Source of the DNA: an uncultured Chloroflexota bacterium
Lineage (GTDB): Bacteria; Chloroflexota; Anaerolineae; UBA4142; SHND01
Reading direction: 5' to 3'
Length of the DNA: 64,000 nt
Assembly: GCA_937870825.1 (NCBI GenBank)
Contig: CALMZO010000213.1
Coordinates: forward strand, 1 to 64,000
This document shows positions 17,160 to 25,289 of this stretch, in pieces. Position 1 is the stretch's first letter, and every line of letters begins with the position of its first letter. The translations under genes were made by a program, and so were the position numbers. Below the pieces are notes generated by a model. It was not told where the DNA came from and did no database searches. It saw only the letters and a list, made by a program, of their open reading frames with translations.

Positions 17160-18422
17160 TTATTGTCCCTTCAAACTCGCGATGCGTTTTTGCAGAAACG
17201 CGCGTTCGGCGCGCGTCTGCGCGAGTTTTAACGCATCTTGGTACGCCTGACGCGCCGCGCCAACATCTCCTGCGCGGCGCAATAAATCGGCGCGCGCCGC
17301 GTGATACAAATGATATTCTTGGAGCGCATCGCCGAGCTGCAAATTTTCCATCACCATCAAACCAATGAGCGGACCGCGTGCCATGCCGAGCGCGACGGCG
17401 TAATTCAAACTCACGACAGGCGTGCGCTGCTGCAGCGCGAGGCGACCGTACAATGCGGCGATTTGTGTCCAATCCGTTTCGTCAAACGTTTTTGCTTGCG
17501 CGTGCAGTGCGCTGATGGCGGCTTGAATTTGGTACGGACCCGTTTGTTTCAATTCCATTGCGCGGTCCAACAACGCGATACCCTCTTGAATCTCTGCTTG
17601 ATTCCACTGCGAACGGTCTTGGTCTTGCAGCAAAACCATTTCGCGGCGCGCGTCCACCCGCGCCGCGCGCCGCGCATCATGCAACAGCATCATTGCAAGC
17701 AATCCCATCGCTTCCGCGTTCGGCACGAGAGTTTTTTCTTGGTCAAGCAAATCGACCAAAATGCGCGCGAGCCGAATCGCTTCCGCGCACAATTCATGGC
17801 GAATCAAATCATCGCCAGCTGTCGCGGAATATCCTTCGTTGAAAATCAGATAGAGAACGTGCAGCGCCGCGCCGATGCGTTCGGGGATGCGCTGCGCGGG
17901 GGGAATTTCAAACGGGATGCCTGCTTGTTTGATTTTGTTTTTCGCGCGCGTGATGCGTTGGTTCATCGTCGGCACGGGAACGAGAAACGCGCGCGCGATT
18001 TCGTTTGTCGTCAAACCGCCGAGCGTGCGAAGGGTGAGCGCGAGCTGCGCGTCGAGCGCGAGCGCGGGGTGACAGCATGTAAAAATCAGCTTCAAACGTT
18101 CGTCGGGGATGGGGCGTTCGTCAAAATCAATTTCGTCCGGTTGTTCGAGTTCGGCTTGAAATTGCAACTCTTGCTGCTTTTCTAAAAATATTTGGGCGCG
18201 GCGCAGGCGGTCAATTGCTTTGCGGCGCGCGACGGTGGTCATCCACGCGGCGGGATTTTGCGGAATGCCGTCGCGTTCCCACGTTTCGAGCGCGGTGAGC
18301 ATTGCGTCCTGCAACACATCTTCCGCCAATTCCAAATCGCCGAGATGGGCTACCAGCGCGCCGACAACTTTGCCGTGTTCGGCGCGAAAAGTTTGTTCGA
18401 TGACGTGTGTGATTGGGCTCAT
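17160..18422 (-). CDS. ECF sigma factor with C-terminal DUF6596/TPR-like extension
   Basis: A 420-residue extracytoplasmic-function sigma factor of the long type usually found next to YciI/DGPF proteins (ECF42-like). Region 2 is seen in LELAEDVLQDAMLTALETW and AAWMTTVARRKAIDRLRR. Region 4 is in LRTLGGLTTNEIARAFLVP with the helix-turn-helix and VPTMNQRITRAKNKI. The remaining ~230 residues are helical and repeat-like (SLNYAVALGMARGPL) and replace an anti-sigma factor as regulatory module in this group. Its ATG overlaps the stop of the upstream small membrane protein gene (ATGA). Two YciI-like reading frames lie upstream, one broken. Confidence 0.92.
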   Translation of the reverse strand: MSPITHVIEQTFRAEHGKVVGALVAHLGDLELAEDVLQDAMLTALETWERDGIPQNPAAWMTTVARRKAIDRLRRAQIFLEKQQELQFQAELEQPDEIDFDERPIPDERLKLIFTCCHPALALDAQLALTLRTLGGLTTNEIARAFLVPVPTMNQRITRAKNKIKQAGIPFEIPPAQRIPERIGAALHVLYLIFNEGYSATAGDDLIRHELCAEAIRLARILVDLLDQEKTLVPNAEAMGLLAMMLLHDARRAARVDARREMVLLQDQDRSQWNQAEIQEGIALLDRAMELKQTGPYQIQAAISALHAQAKTFDETDWTQIAALYGRLALQQRTPVVSLNYAVALGMARGPLIGLMVMENLQLGDALQEYHLYHAARADLLRRAGDVGAARQAYQDALKLAQTRAERAFLQKRIASLKGQ

Positions 18423-18760
18423 GCGCGCGGCTCATCATCCCAGACCACTTGAACTTGATTTTTCCACACGCCAAAAAACCAACTGCCGAGACGCACCCAT
18501 CCGGTACGACGCTTCCCAAGTTGGTCTTGAACGACAATATGATAAACAAATTGACTGCTTGAGGTCTTCCAGAAAGAAAAAGGCCCTGTAAATAAGCCAT
18601 GCCAATTTCGTTGTGCGATGACGTAATGATTTTGCTCTGCCCATTCGTCTAACATGCGCGGGGCGCGGTAAAATTCCCAGAAAAGGGAACTCACCCTGAA
18701 CAAAGTAAGTGCGATGATTGGTACTCCGCAGCAAAGAAAAGTATAGTTGTTCGAATCCAT
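18419..18760 (-). CDS. Small membrane-anchored protein of unknown function
   Basis: About 113 residues with one N-terminal hydrophobic segment (YTFLCCGVPIIALTLF) and a soluble C-terminal part ending in RLGSWFFGVWKNQVQVVWDDE. I do not recognise the family. Its stop overlaps the start of the ECF sigma gene (ATGA), so it may be translationally coupled, and a membrane partner or sensor role is conceivable but unproven. ATG 18760 is taken rather than TTG 18763. Confidence 0.6.
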   Translation of the reverse strand: MDSNNYTFLCCGVPIIALTLFRVSSLFWEFYRAPRMLDEWAEQNHYVIAQRNWHGLFTGPFSFWKTSSSQFVYHIVVQDQLGKRRTGWVRLGSWFFGVWKNQVQVVWDDEPRA

Positions 18761-18811
18761 CAAGTATCTTACTCGTCATTATATACGCAGACGTGAATTG
18801 TGCGACGAAAA

Positions 18812-18837
18812 ACGCCGCGTGATTTTTCACGCGGCGT
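18812..18837. terminator. Hairpin between YciI remnant and small protein gene
   Basis: An 11-bp perfect stem (ACGCCGCGTGA and complement) with a 4-nt T loop. On the minus strand it is followed by TTTTTCG, so it may end or attenuate the transcript from the YciI genes into the sigma factor genes. Confidence 0.6.
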
Positions 18838-18884
18838 GATGGCGAACTTGTTTTGTTTTGGCTGCGGGTGTGCGGAAATGATAA

Positions 18885-19117
18885 TCAAGTGTGCGGTGGT
18901 TCAAGTTCCTGAATCGGTCTCACTTCTACCGACCCCGTTCGCGCATTGGGAATTTTTGCCGCAAACTCGAGCGCTTCATCCAAATTTTTGCAGTTGAACC
19001 ACGCTTTGCCATCTCGTGAGTGACATTTTTGTACTCTAGAAAAATCGCGTTCTGTTCGGCTGCGGGCATGGTCTCGTCCGCGCGCATGTCCGCGTAAATC
19101 AAGAGGATGTAGCGCAT
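18885..19117 (-). pseudogene. Broken YciI/DGPF-domain gene
   Basis: The first ~40 codons (MRYILLIYADMRADETMP and onward to HEMAKRG) match the start of a YciI-like protein. The frame then shifts, and a different frame continues with the family's C-terminal end (WFNCKNLDEALEFAAKIPNA, then TGSVEVRPIQEL), stopping at 18885-18887. The middle portion, including the DGPF signature, is missing. Compared with the intact paralogue at 19178-19540 about 45 residues have been deleted along with the frameshift. Confidence 0.75.
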
Positions 19118-19177
19118 CGCAAATTTGTAGTAACGACTTGGGCGTTTGCTTTCACGAACAACGTCGTCACTTCCAAG

Positions 19178-19540
19178 TTACCCTTGCTGTGAAAAATCAA
19201 TAACGGGGCGCACTTCGACGGTGCCCGATTTTGCGCCGGGGCATTGTGCAGCGTACCTGACGGCTTCTTCCATGTTTTGACAATCAAGAATGTAAAAACC
19301 GCCGAGCGCTTCTTTGGTTTCCGCGAATGGTCCATCAGTCACATTCGTTTTGCCGTCGCGCACGCGAATGGATTTGGCGGTAGGCGTATCGTGCAATGCT
19401 TCGCCGCCGTTTGTGTTCACGCCCGCGTCGTCGAGCATTTTGGTGTATGCGTTGTATTCTGCCATGACCGCGCCCCATTCTTCGGGTGAAACTTGATCGG
19501 CGGGAACTTCTTGCGCGTAAATGAGGACTGCATATTTCAT
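19178..19540 (-). CDS. YciI/DGPF-domain protein
   Basis: A 120-residue ferredoxin-like-fold protein with the YciI-related (DGPF) signature: MKYAVLIYAQE at the start, VTDGPFAETKEALGGFYIL in the middle and GTVEVRPVIDF at the end. The family's biochemical activity is unclear. It is consistently linked to ECF sigma factors of the type encoded downstream at 17160-18422, implying that the pair works together. A strong Shine-Dalgarno (AAGGAG) precedes the ATG. Confidence 0.92.
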   Translation of the reverse strand: MKYAVLIYAQEVPADQVSPEEWGAVMAEYNAYTKMLDDAGVNTNGGEALHDTPTAKSIRVRDGKTNVTDGPFAETKEALGGFYILDCQNMEEAVRYAAQCPGAKSGTVEVRPVIDFSQQG

Positions 19541-19644
19541 TTGGGTTGCTCCTTCTTTTTTGCGAATTGAGTTTCGCTTTCGTGAAAGGACGCTTTATCC
19601 TTTCAACAATACGACGAACGAGAAATTGAATTTTCGACAGCGCA

Positions 19645-19704
19645 AGAAAAAAAAAGACCTTCGAGTGTTTCGTGCGATGCTTTGCATCGCCAACCTCGAA
19701 GGTC
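19645..19704 (-). terminator. Terminator of the glutamine synthetase gene, repeat family copy
   Basis: On the minus strand GACCTTCGAG and CTCGAAGGTC form the outer stem, GCGATGC/GCATCGC an inner stem, and nine T follow. The 5' half CCTTCGAGGTTGGCGATG is shared with the hairpins at 50973 and 58501, so this is one copy of a dispersed terminator-like palindrome. Confidence 0.85.
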
Positions 19705-19713
19705 CTTTTGGAA

Positions 19714-21150
19714 TTAGAATTGACTCCACAAGTACTGATTTTGCACTTCGTGGTGGAACATGACTTCGGCGCGTTTGATGCGCGTCCCGAGCGCTTTGGG
19801 GCAGCGTTCGGCGGACGCCATTTTCAATTCAGCAAACTTTTGCGCAATGTCTTCGCCGAGCGCGCTTTTTAGAAATTCGCTGCGGCTGAATTTTTCAATC
19901 GCGTCATAGATGTTGTCCGAAAGAAAACGTTTTTGGGTTCGCAGTTCCGCCGAGTAGTCGGCAAGCGGTCCCTCCAGGCCCGTTTTGAGCATGGTGTAAA
20001 TCGCCATGTACGGGTTCGCGTCGGGCGCGATGGAACGGACTTCGATGCGCGCGGATTTTTCATTGCCAATCGGAATGCGAATCATCGCGCCGCGGTCAAT
20101 GGGCGACACTTTGATTTGATTCGGCGCTTCAAAGTGCGGGTCGAGGCGGCGGTACGAATTGACGCTGGAATTGAACACCAAACACACTTGTTCGCCGCTC
20201 GAGAGAATGCGGTCCACAAAATTCCACGCGAACGCGCTGATTTGCTCTTCGCCGTTCGCGTCCCAAAACAAATTTTTGCCTTGACGCGAAACGGAAAGGT
20301 TCGTGTGCATGCCGTTGCCGTTCACGCCCGTCACGGGCTTGGGCAAGAACGACGCGGTCATATCGAACCGCGCCGCCGTTTGGCGGCAAATCAATTTGTA
20401 CAATTGAACCTGGTCGGCGGCGATGGATGCTTCGGTGTGACCATAGTTCATTTCAAATTGCGCGGGCGCAACTTCGGGATGGTCTTTTTCGTTTTGAAAA
20501 CCCATCGCGCGCTGGACTTCGGCGGCGGTGTCAATGAACAAACGAAGGGGGTCGCCGGGCAGCGAGTGGTAGTAACCGCCCGTGCTGACGAATTCAAATT
20601 GACCCGTTTCATAGTAACGGCGTTCGGCGTCGCGTCCGTTAAAGATGAAACCTTCGATTTCATTCGCCGCGTTGCACTGTGTCCCGTCTTGGTCATACAA
20701 CGCTTGCGAATAGTGTTTCAATTTCGCGCGCATGTCGGCGGGGTAGGGCGAGCCGTTGCGTTCGAGAACATCGCCAAAGACCAGCACTTTGCCCGGTCCG
20801 AAAACATCGGCGGGCAGCCAGTAGAACGCGTGCCAGTCAATGCCGAGTCTCAGGTCCGATTCGCGCTGTGCGGAAAATCCGCGCACGGACGAACCATCGA
20901 ACGTGAGATTGTCTGCCGATTTCAACAAAAACTTTTTGTCGTAATCGAGCATGTGGAGGCGACCTTCAAGGTCGGTGAAACACACCGTGACCGCTTTGAT
21001 GCGCGCTTCATCGGTGAGGTATTTCATGCGTTCCTCTTGAACGGTGTCGAGTGGAACGCGATTCAGACGCTGCGCTTTGGCGTTGAGATTGAGTTCCTCG
21101 AGTTGGGCGTACGGAATTTCGAGGAAATCGCGCAGGGGGGTACTGCTCAT
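19714..21150 (-). CDS. glnA: Glutamine synthetase (GlnA-like)
   Basis: A 478-residue class I type glutamine synthetase, making glutamine from glutamate, ammonia and ATP. Seen motifs: FDGSSVRGF (beta-grasp), APAQFEMNYGHT (metal site), NGNGMHTNLSV (ATP/glutamate site), VNSYRRLDPHFEAPN, and RSIAPDANPYMAIYTML. The canonical CPDPSANPY form of the last motif is altered to APDANPY, and VAWSRRNRSA is replaced by IKVSPIDRGA. It may therefore belong to a GlnA-like subgroup, and true glutamine synthetase activity is likely but not certain. ATG 21150 is preferred over an upstream in-frame start at 21183. A TATAAT at the complement of 21223-21228 may be its -10 box. Confidence 0.88.
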   Translation of the reverse strand: MSSTPLRDFLEIPYAQLEELNLNAKAQRLNRVPLDTVQEERMKYLTDEARIKAVTVCFTDLEGRLHMLDYDKKFLLKSADNLTFDGSSVRGFSAQRESDLRLGIDWHAFYWLPADVFGPGKVLVFGDVLERNGSPYPADMRAKLKHYSQALYDQDGTQCNAANEIEGFIFNGRDAERRYYETGQFEFVSTGGYYHSLPGDPLRLFIDTAAEVQRAMGFQNEKDHPEVAPAQFEMNYGHTEASIAADQVQLYKLICRQTAARFDMTASFLPKPVTGVNGNGMHTNLSVSRQGKNLFWDANGEEQISAFAWNFVDRILSSGEQVCLVFNSSVNSYRRLDPHFEAPNQIKVSPIDRGAMIRIPIGNEKSARIEVRSIAPDANPYMAIYTMLKTGLEGPLADYSAELRTQKRFLSDNIYDAIEKFSRSEFLKSALGEDIAQKFAELKMASAERCPKALGTRIKRAEVMFHHEVQNQYLWSQF

Positions 21151-21222
21151 TGAGAAAACTCCGGATGACCGAGCCGCCAACATTGGGGCTCAAAAGTTTT
21201 CACGTCGCGGTGGGGCAGGACG

Positions 21223-21228
21223 ATTATA
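21223..21228 (-). promoter_or_regulatory. Candidate -10 box of glutamine synthetase gene
   Basis: The complement reads TATAAT about 73 bp before the start codon. The -35 at 17-bp spacing is poor (TTTTGT). Confidence 0.4.
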
Positions 21229-21261
21229 TGCCGAGATGGAAAAATACAAAAAAATCGCGAA

Positions 21262-21549
21262 TCAATAGTCACCGTACCCGGTTTCCGCCTCCATCCATGC
21301 GAGCCATGCCAACGCTTCTTCGGCAGAGTCGCGACACATTTCTTGCAGAGGACGCAAGCGCACACACACGGCAGGGCGTTCGGGTTTGCCGAAAAGTTTG
21401 CAGCGATTGTCGTCCGTGAGTTGAATGCAGCGCACGCCCGCCGGTTTGCCATTCGGCATTCCGGGAATGGGCGATGAAATGGACGGGGCAATACAACATG
21501 CGCCGCAGCCGACGCGACATTCAATGGGTCCGGTGTTGGAATTTTTCAT
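21262..21549 (-). CDS. YkgJ-family cysteine cluster protein
   Basis: A 95-residue protein with the YkgJ/UPF0153-type Cys pattern: CRVGCGACCIAPSIS near residues 11-25, a central RCIQLTDDNRCKLFG, and VCVRLRPLQEMC. The Cys residues presumably bind zinc or an iron-sulfur cluster. Function is not established. It is divergent from the UPF0104 gene, with a palindromic promoter-like sequence between them. Confidence 0.88.
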   Translation of the reverse strand: MKNSNTGPIECRVGCGACCIAPSISSPIPGMPNGKPAGVRCIQLTDDNRCKLFGKPERPAVCVRLRPLQEMCRDSAEEALAWLAWMEAETGYGDY

Positions 21550-21623
21550 TTGCCTATTTTGCGAATCCGCGTGATGACGATTTGTATTCGCGAAAGGCGG
21601 AAAGTTTTTTACTCACGCGCATC

Positions 21624-21639
21624 GCTATTATAATAGCGA
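21624..21639. promoter_or_regulatory. Palindrome containing a -10 box in divergent region
   Basis: CGCTATTATAATAGCG is a perfect 16-bp palindrome that contains TATAAT on both strands. It lies between the YkgJ-type gene (minus) and the UPF0104 gene (plus) and could be an operator over overlapping divergent promoters. Confidence 0.5.
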
Positions 21640-21739
21640 CGTTGCGCGCCCGACGAATCGAAACGGTGCCGGCGCGAGTTCCTTTTGTTCCTCGAGTTCT
21701 TTATCGGAGGAATCACGGGAACTCGGGAACTCGAATCTC

Positions 21740-22753
21740 TTGCTCAAATCAAAACGGTTCTGGATTGGACTGGTCATCACGATTGTATCACTCGTGTTGG
21801 CATTTCAAGGCATTCAACTCGACAAACTCGCCGATTCGTTCGGCAAGTTCGCGTGGTGGTGGCTGCCAATTCTGATTTTGACGTTCATGGTGAGTTATGT
21901 CGGACGCGCGTTTCGTTGGCAAACCTTGTTTGAACCGTACAAGCCGCGTTGGACGCGCGTGTTCGCCACACTGAACATTGGTTATTTTTTGAGCAACATC
22001 ACGCCTGCGCGTTTGGGCGATTTTGCGCGACCGTACCTGCTCGGCACATTGGAAAAAATTCCCATCGCGCACGCGTACTCGACACTGGTGGTAGAACGCG
22101 CGATGGATGGTTTGACGGTTGTGCTGCTGCTGTTGGCGCTGCTGCCGTTTATTCCGAACGTGCCTGCGGAATGGGTGAACAGCGGTTTGGTGCTGGGCGC
22201 GATTGGAATTGGTGCCTTGGTAGTCTTGGCATGGGTGTCGTTGCAGCGCGAGCGCGGCATTGCCTTTTTGCAAAAACTCGCGTCGCCGTTCAAGTTTTTG
22301 AATCGCGAAGGATTGTGGAAATTTGTTGGCAACTTGATTGATGGCTTTGCCGTGATTCGTTCGCCGCGTCCGCTGTTGAAAGCAGGATTGTGGTCGCTTG
22401 AAATTTGGCTGGTGGCGGGACTGCTGGCATGGCTCACGATGTTTGCGATGGACATTCATCTGCCCTTTGCGGCAGGGATGCTGGTTCAAGTGGCAGCCGC
22501 GCTCGCGGTGACGGTTGCGGCATCGCCGGGCCAAGTCGGCGTGTTTCATGCCATCACGCGCTACACCCTGTCGGAATTGTACGACGTTGACCCGAATCAA
22601 GCGTTAGCATACGCGTTCGTTTTACATGCGATTACCTACGTCATGCTCATGCTCTTGGGCATTGGCTCGGCGTGGCGCGAGGGACTCGATTTGACCCAAT
22701 TGCAAAACATCCGCGCGGAAAAACCCGCGGCGGACAAATCAGTATCTGCGTAA
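21740..22753 (+). CDS. UPF0104/lysylphosphatidylglycerol synthase TM-like protein
   Basis: A 337-residue membrane protein with about eight segments, of the UPF0104 (LPG_synthase_TM, AglD C-terminal) family. Typical family words are FRWQTLF near the start, NITPARLGDFARPYLL, VERAMDGLTVVLLLL and VTVAASPGQVGVFHA. Related domains accompany glycosyltransferases and are suspected to flip or present lipid-linked sugars. The start is uncertain: TTG 21740 gives the longest frame but has no close Shine-Dalgarno. The next gene is a GT4 glycosyltransferase 20 bp away. Confidence 0.85.
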   Translation: MLKSKRFWIGLVITIVSLVLAFQGIQLDKLADSFGKFAWWWLPILILTFMVSYVGRAFRWQTLFEPYKPRWTRVFATLNIGYFLSNITPARLGDFARPYLLGTLEKIPIAHAYSTLVVERAMDGLTVVLLLLALLPFIPNVPAEWVNSGLVLGAIGIGALVVLAWVSLQRERGIAFLQKLASPFKFLNREGLWKFVGNLIDGFAVIRSPRPLLKAGLWSLEIWLVAGLLAWLTMFAMDIHLPFAAGMLVQVAAALAVTVAASPGQVGVFHAITRYTLSELYDVDPNQALAYAFVLHAITYVMLMLLGIGSAWREGLDLTQLQNIRAEKPAADKSVSA

Positions 22754-22773
22754 AATTTTTGGTGGAGCAGCGT

Positions 22774-23913
22774 TTGAAAATTCTTGTCACCCTGACGTAT
22801 TATTATCCACACTGGACCGGTTTGACGGCGTATGCGAAACGGCTGGCGGAAGGACTCGCACAGCGCGGGCATGACATCACCGTCCTCACTTCACAATATC
22901 TCCCGGAACTGGAACGCGAGGAATTTTATAACGGCGTACGGATTGTGCGCTTGCCGATTTTGACGCACATGAGTCGCGGCGTCATCATGCCGCAATTTAT
23001 CGGCGCGCTGAATCGCTTCGCGCAAGAAAATGATGTGCTGCAAGTGCATACGCCGATGCTCGAAACGAATCTCGTAACGCGTATCGGTCTGCTCCATCAC
23101 AAGCCGACGGTCATTACGCATCACGGCGATTTGGTGATGCCGAATAACCCGCGCGACCAATTTATCGAACGCGTCACTACCGCGTTGATGACACAAGGCG
23201 AACGCGAAGCCGCGCGCATCACCGTTCACAGCTGCGATTACGCGGACAACAGCAAATTCCTCTCGCCGTTTCGCGCCAAGCTGGCTTGCATCTATCCGCC
23301 CGTCGAAATTCCCGAACCGAATTTGGAACAAGTGGCGCAGTGGCGCGCGGAATTGGGTTTGACGAATAATAAACTTGTGGGCTTTGCGGGGCGCTTTGTC
23401 GAAGAAAAAGGTTTCGATTATTTGCTGCAGGCGATTCCACATGTGCGCGCGAAAATGCCGAATGTAAAATTTGTGTACGCGGGTGAAATCAATGTGGTGT
23501 ACGAACATTTTTTTGACAGGTGGAGACATCTCGTTGACCAGGAACGCGCCAGCATCGTCACACTCGGCTTGATTCGTGACCAACAGCAGCTCGCCAACTT
23601 TTACGCGATGTGTGATGTATTTGCACTGCCGTCGCGCACCGATTGTTTCCCAAGCGTACAAATCGAAGCAATGCTGTCCGGCACACCCGTCGTGGCAACA
23701 AACATCCCCGGCGCGCGCGAAGTAGTCCGCGTAACGGGCATGGGAAAATTGGTGACGCCGCGTGACCCGCAAGCGATTGCGAATGGTTTGGTTGAGGTGC
23801 TGCAAAATCGCGACGCGTACGTAAAAACGCGCGCGCAAGTTCGGGAGATATTCAATACCGAAAAAACGTTGGATGAGTACGAAGCGTTGTTTGAATCGCT
23901 TGTAAAAAGATAG
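22774..23913 (+). CDS. Family 4 glycosyltransferase
   Basis: A 379-residue GT-B enzyme. The N-terminal domain opens with KILVTLTYYYPHWTGL and contains the donor-side glycine region. The C-terminal nucleotide-sugar domain has GFAGRFVEEKGFDYLLQA, then ALPSRTDCFPSVQIEAMLSG with the conserved E-x7-E type pattern, and GTPVVATNIPGAREVV. It retains the anomeric configuration of the donor sugar; donor and acceptor are unknown. TTG 22774 is chosen because GGTGGAG lies 6 nt upstream. Together with the preceding UPF0104 gene and the later methyltransferase it points to surface glycan assembly. Confidence 0.92.
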   Translation: MKILVTLTYYYPHWTGLTAYAKRLAEGLAQRGHDITVLTSQYLPELEREEFYNGVRIVRLPILTHMSRGVIMPQFIGALNRFAQENDVLQVHTPMLETNLVTRIGLLHHKPTVITHHGDLVMPNNPRDQFIERVTTALMTQGEREAARITVHSCDYADNSKFLSPFRAKLACIYPPVEIPEPNLEQVAQWRAELGLTNNKLVGFAGRFVEEKGFDYLLQAIPHVRAKMPNVKFVYAGEINVVYEHFFDRWRHLVDQERASIVTLGLIRDQQQLANFYAMCDVFALPSRTDCFPSVQIEAMLSGTPVVATNIPGAREVVRVTGMGKLVTPRDPQAIANGLVEVLQNRDAYVKTRAQVREIFNTEKTLDEYEALFESLVKR

Positions 23914-23921
23914 TCTCGCGT

Positions 23922-23966
23922 ATTGTCATTGCGAGGGCGATGGTTTTTATCGCCCGAAGCAATCTC
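23922..23966. repeat. REP-like element, left copy
   Basis: ATTGTCATTGCGAGGGCGAT followed by a T loop and ATCGCCCGAAGCAATCTC. The inner GGGCGAT/ATCGCCC forms a hairpin. This is the widespread 'GTCATTGCGAG...GAAGCAATCTC' dispersed palindrome. Confidence 0.8.
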
Positions 23967-24261
23967 TACGCGACTCGCACAAATACCGCATTGTGTTGCA
24001 TATTAAGTTCGATATTGGGAGGAACGTGCTTTGTGATTGGCTCATTCACCGCGCGTTACAATGTTAATAAACTTGTCTACATGGAATCGTTTGACTACGT
24101 TGGCGATGCGATTGCGCGTGAATAGCAAATCAAAGGTGGCTCGCGGCAAGACAAAGTTGACCTGGTAAAGAGCGTGAATCCAGAGTGGAATGATTTGTTG
24201 GCGGAGTGAAATGGCATTCGCGTTTGTTCCAGTACAAAACGATTTCTTGGCGATTCGCGCG
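23967..24261. other. Gene-free spacer between two inverted REP-like elements
   Basis: About 295 bp with no supported gene. A minus-strand open frame (ending at 24042) encodes a hydrophobic peptide that I cannot assign and that runs into the repeat, so it is probably not a gene. The base composition is less GC-rich than in the flanking genes. It could be a remnant mobilised together with the flanking repeats. Confidence 0.5.
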
Positions 24262-24303
24262 GAGATTGCTTCGTCGCACAAACCGCTCCTCGCAATAACA
24301 AAG
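24262..24303. repeat. REP-like element, right copy (inverted)
   Basis: GAGATTGCTTCGTCGCACAA, then CCGCTCCTCGCAATAACA, is the reverse orientation of the element at 23922. The methyltransferase ATG lies a few bases beyond it, so the repeat forms most of that gene's leader. Confidence 0.78.
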
Positions 24304-24307
24304 AGAA

Positions 24308-25162
24308 ATGACAAATTCAGTTGACGAGACGCGCTTGGCGCGCCTTTTGCAAAACGAAGCCGACATGGCGTTCAAGCGCCGTGTGCGCTTGATGTTTCAG
24401 GCGTTGGGTATTCAGCCGACGGACCGCGTGTTGGACGCGGGGTGCGGGCGCGGGTTCTTTATGAAATATGTGACGGAACTTGCGCCGTGCAAACTGACGG
24501 GCGTGGACCTGGATTTGGAACATTTGGAAATCGCGCTCGCGCAAAACCGTGCGAAAGGCGCAAGCGTGGCGCGCAGCTACATTGACCCGCTGCCGTTCGC
24601 GGACGCGACATTCGACAAAATTATTTTTAGTGAAGTGTTGGAACATTTGCCGGATGATTGGGGCGGCTTGCAAGAAATCAAACGCGTGTTGAAACCGAAC
24701 GGACTTGTGTTTCTCACCGTCCCGAATCACAATTATCCGTTTTGGTGGGACCCGATTAACAAGACGCTCGAAAGCATTTTTCGCACGCATATTCAAAACG
24801 GAACGTTTGCGGGGATTTGGGCAAATCACGAACGCTTGTATTATCCCGACCAAATCAAGTCACTCGTGACGCGCGCGGGATTTGAAATTCGCGTGTTCTA
24901 TCCGATTCTGCATTACTGTTTTCCGTTCGCGCATAATCTGGTGTACGGCTTGGGGAAACCGTTATTTGAAAAAGGAATGCTACCTCAAAATATGCGCGCA
25001 GCGGCTGACCGTTTTGGCGGCGAACAAATGCAGGCAAGTCCGTTGAATCCGGTACGCATTGGCTTGGGTGTGTTTAATTGGATTGATTCGTTCAACGAAA
25101 ATTTGGATGAGCGGAACTCGTTCATGATAAATGCGATGCTGTTGCGGAAGCCGGGCGATTAA
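24308..25162 (+). CDS. Class I SAM-dependent methyltransferase
   Basis: A 284-residue enzyme of the methyltransferase-11 type. Motif I is VLDAGCGRGFFMKYV, the acidic strand-2 motif is GVDLDLEHLE, and FDKIIFSEVLEHLPDDW plus VLKPNGLVFLTVPN are the later motifs. Its place after a GT4 and before a run of GT-C enzymes suggests methylation of a sugar or lipid-linked glycan, but this is only context. The start ATG 24308 has only AAGAGAA upstream and directly follows a REP-like element. Confidence 0.9.
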   Translation: MTNSVDETRLARLLQNEADMAFKRRVRLMFQALGIQPTDRVLDAGCGRGFFMKYVTELAPCKLTGVDLDLEHLEIALAQNRAKGASVARSYIDPLPFADATFDKIIFSEVLEHLPDDWGGLQEIKRVLKPNGLVFLTVPNHNYPFWWDPINKTLESIFRTHIQNGTFAGIWANHERLYYPDQIKSLVTRAGFEIRVFYPILHYCFPFAHNLVYGLGKPLFEKGMLPQNMRAAADRFGGEQMQASPLNPVRIGLGVFNWIDSFNENLDERNSFMINAMLLRKPGD

Positions 25163-25223
25163 AATCGCAGCATAAATGGCACAAAGTTTGCCTACGCAAA
25201 CTGATGTCTCTGCAAGCGAACGG

Positions 25224-25260
25224 CACTGATTACTGTTCACTGCTTACTGATTACTATCTT
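25224..25260. repeat. Heptameric tandem repeat before GT39 gene
   Basis: Five 7-bp units of the type ACTGATT, ACTGTTC, ACTGCTT, ACTGATT, ACTATCT. It ends 30 bp before the ATG of the next gene. Confidence 0.7.
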
Positions 25261-25289
25261 TCGCTCCGCTTTTATCCTCCACATTCGGA

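Noticed and set aside
18745..18765. A T-arm-like GTTCGAATCC suggesting a tRNA
   Set aside because: No acceptor stem or anticodon arm can be folded around it; it lies in the start region of a small protein gene.
23967..24314. Minus-strand open frame ending near 24042
   Set aside because: Its first part is the translated REP-like repeat and the rest matches no family I know.
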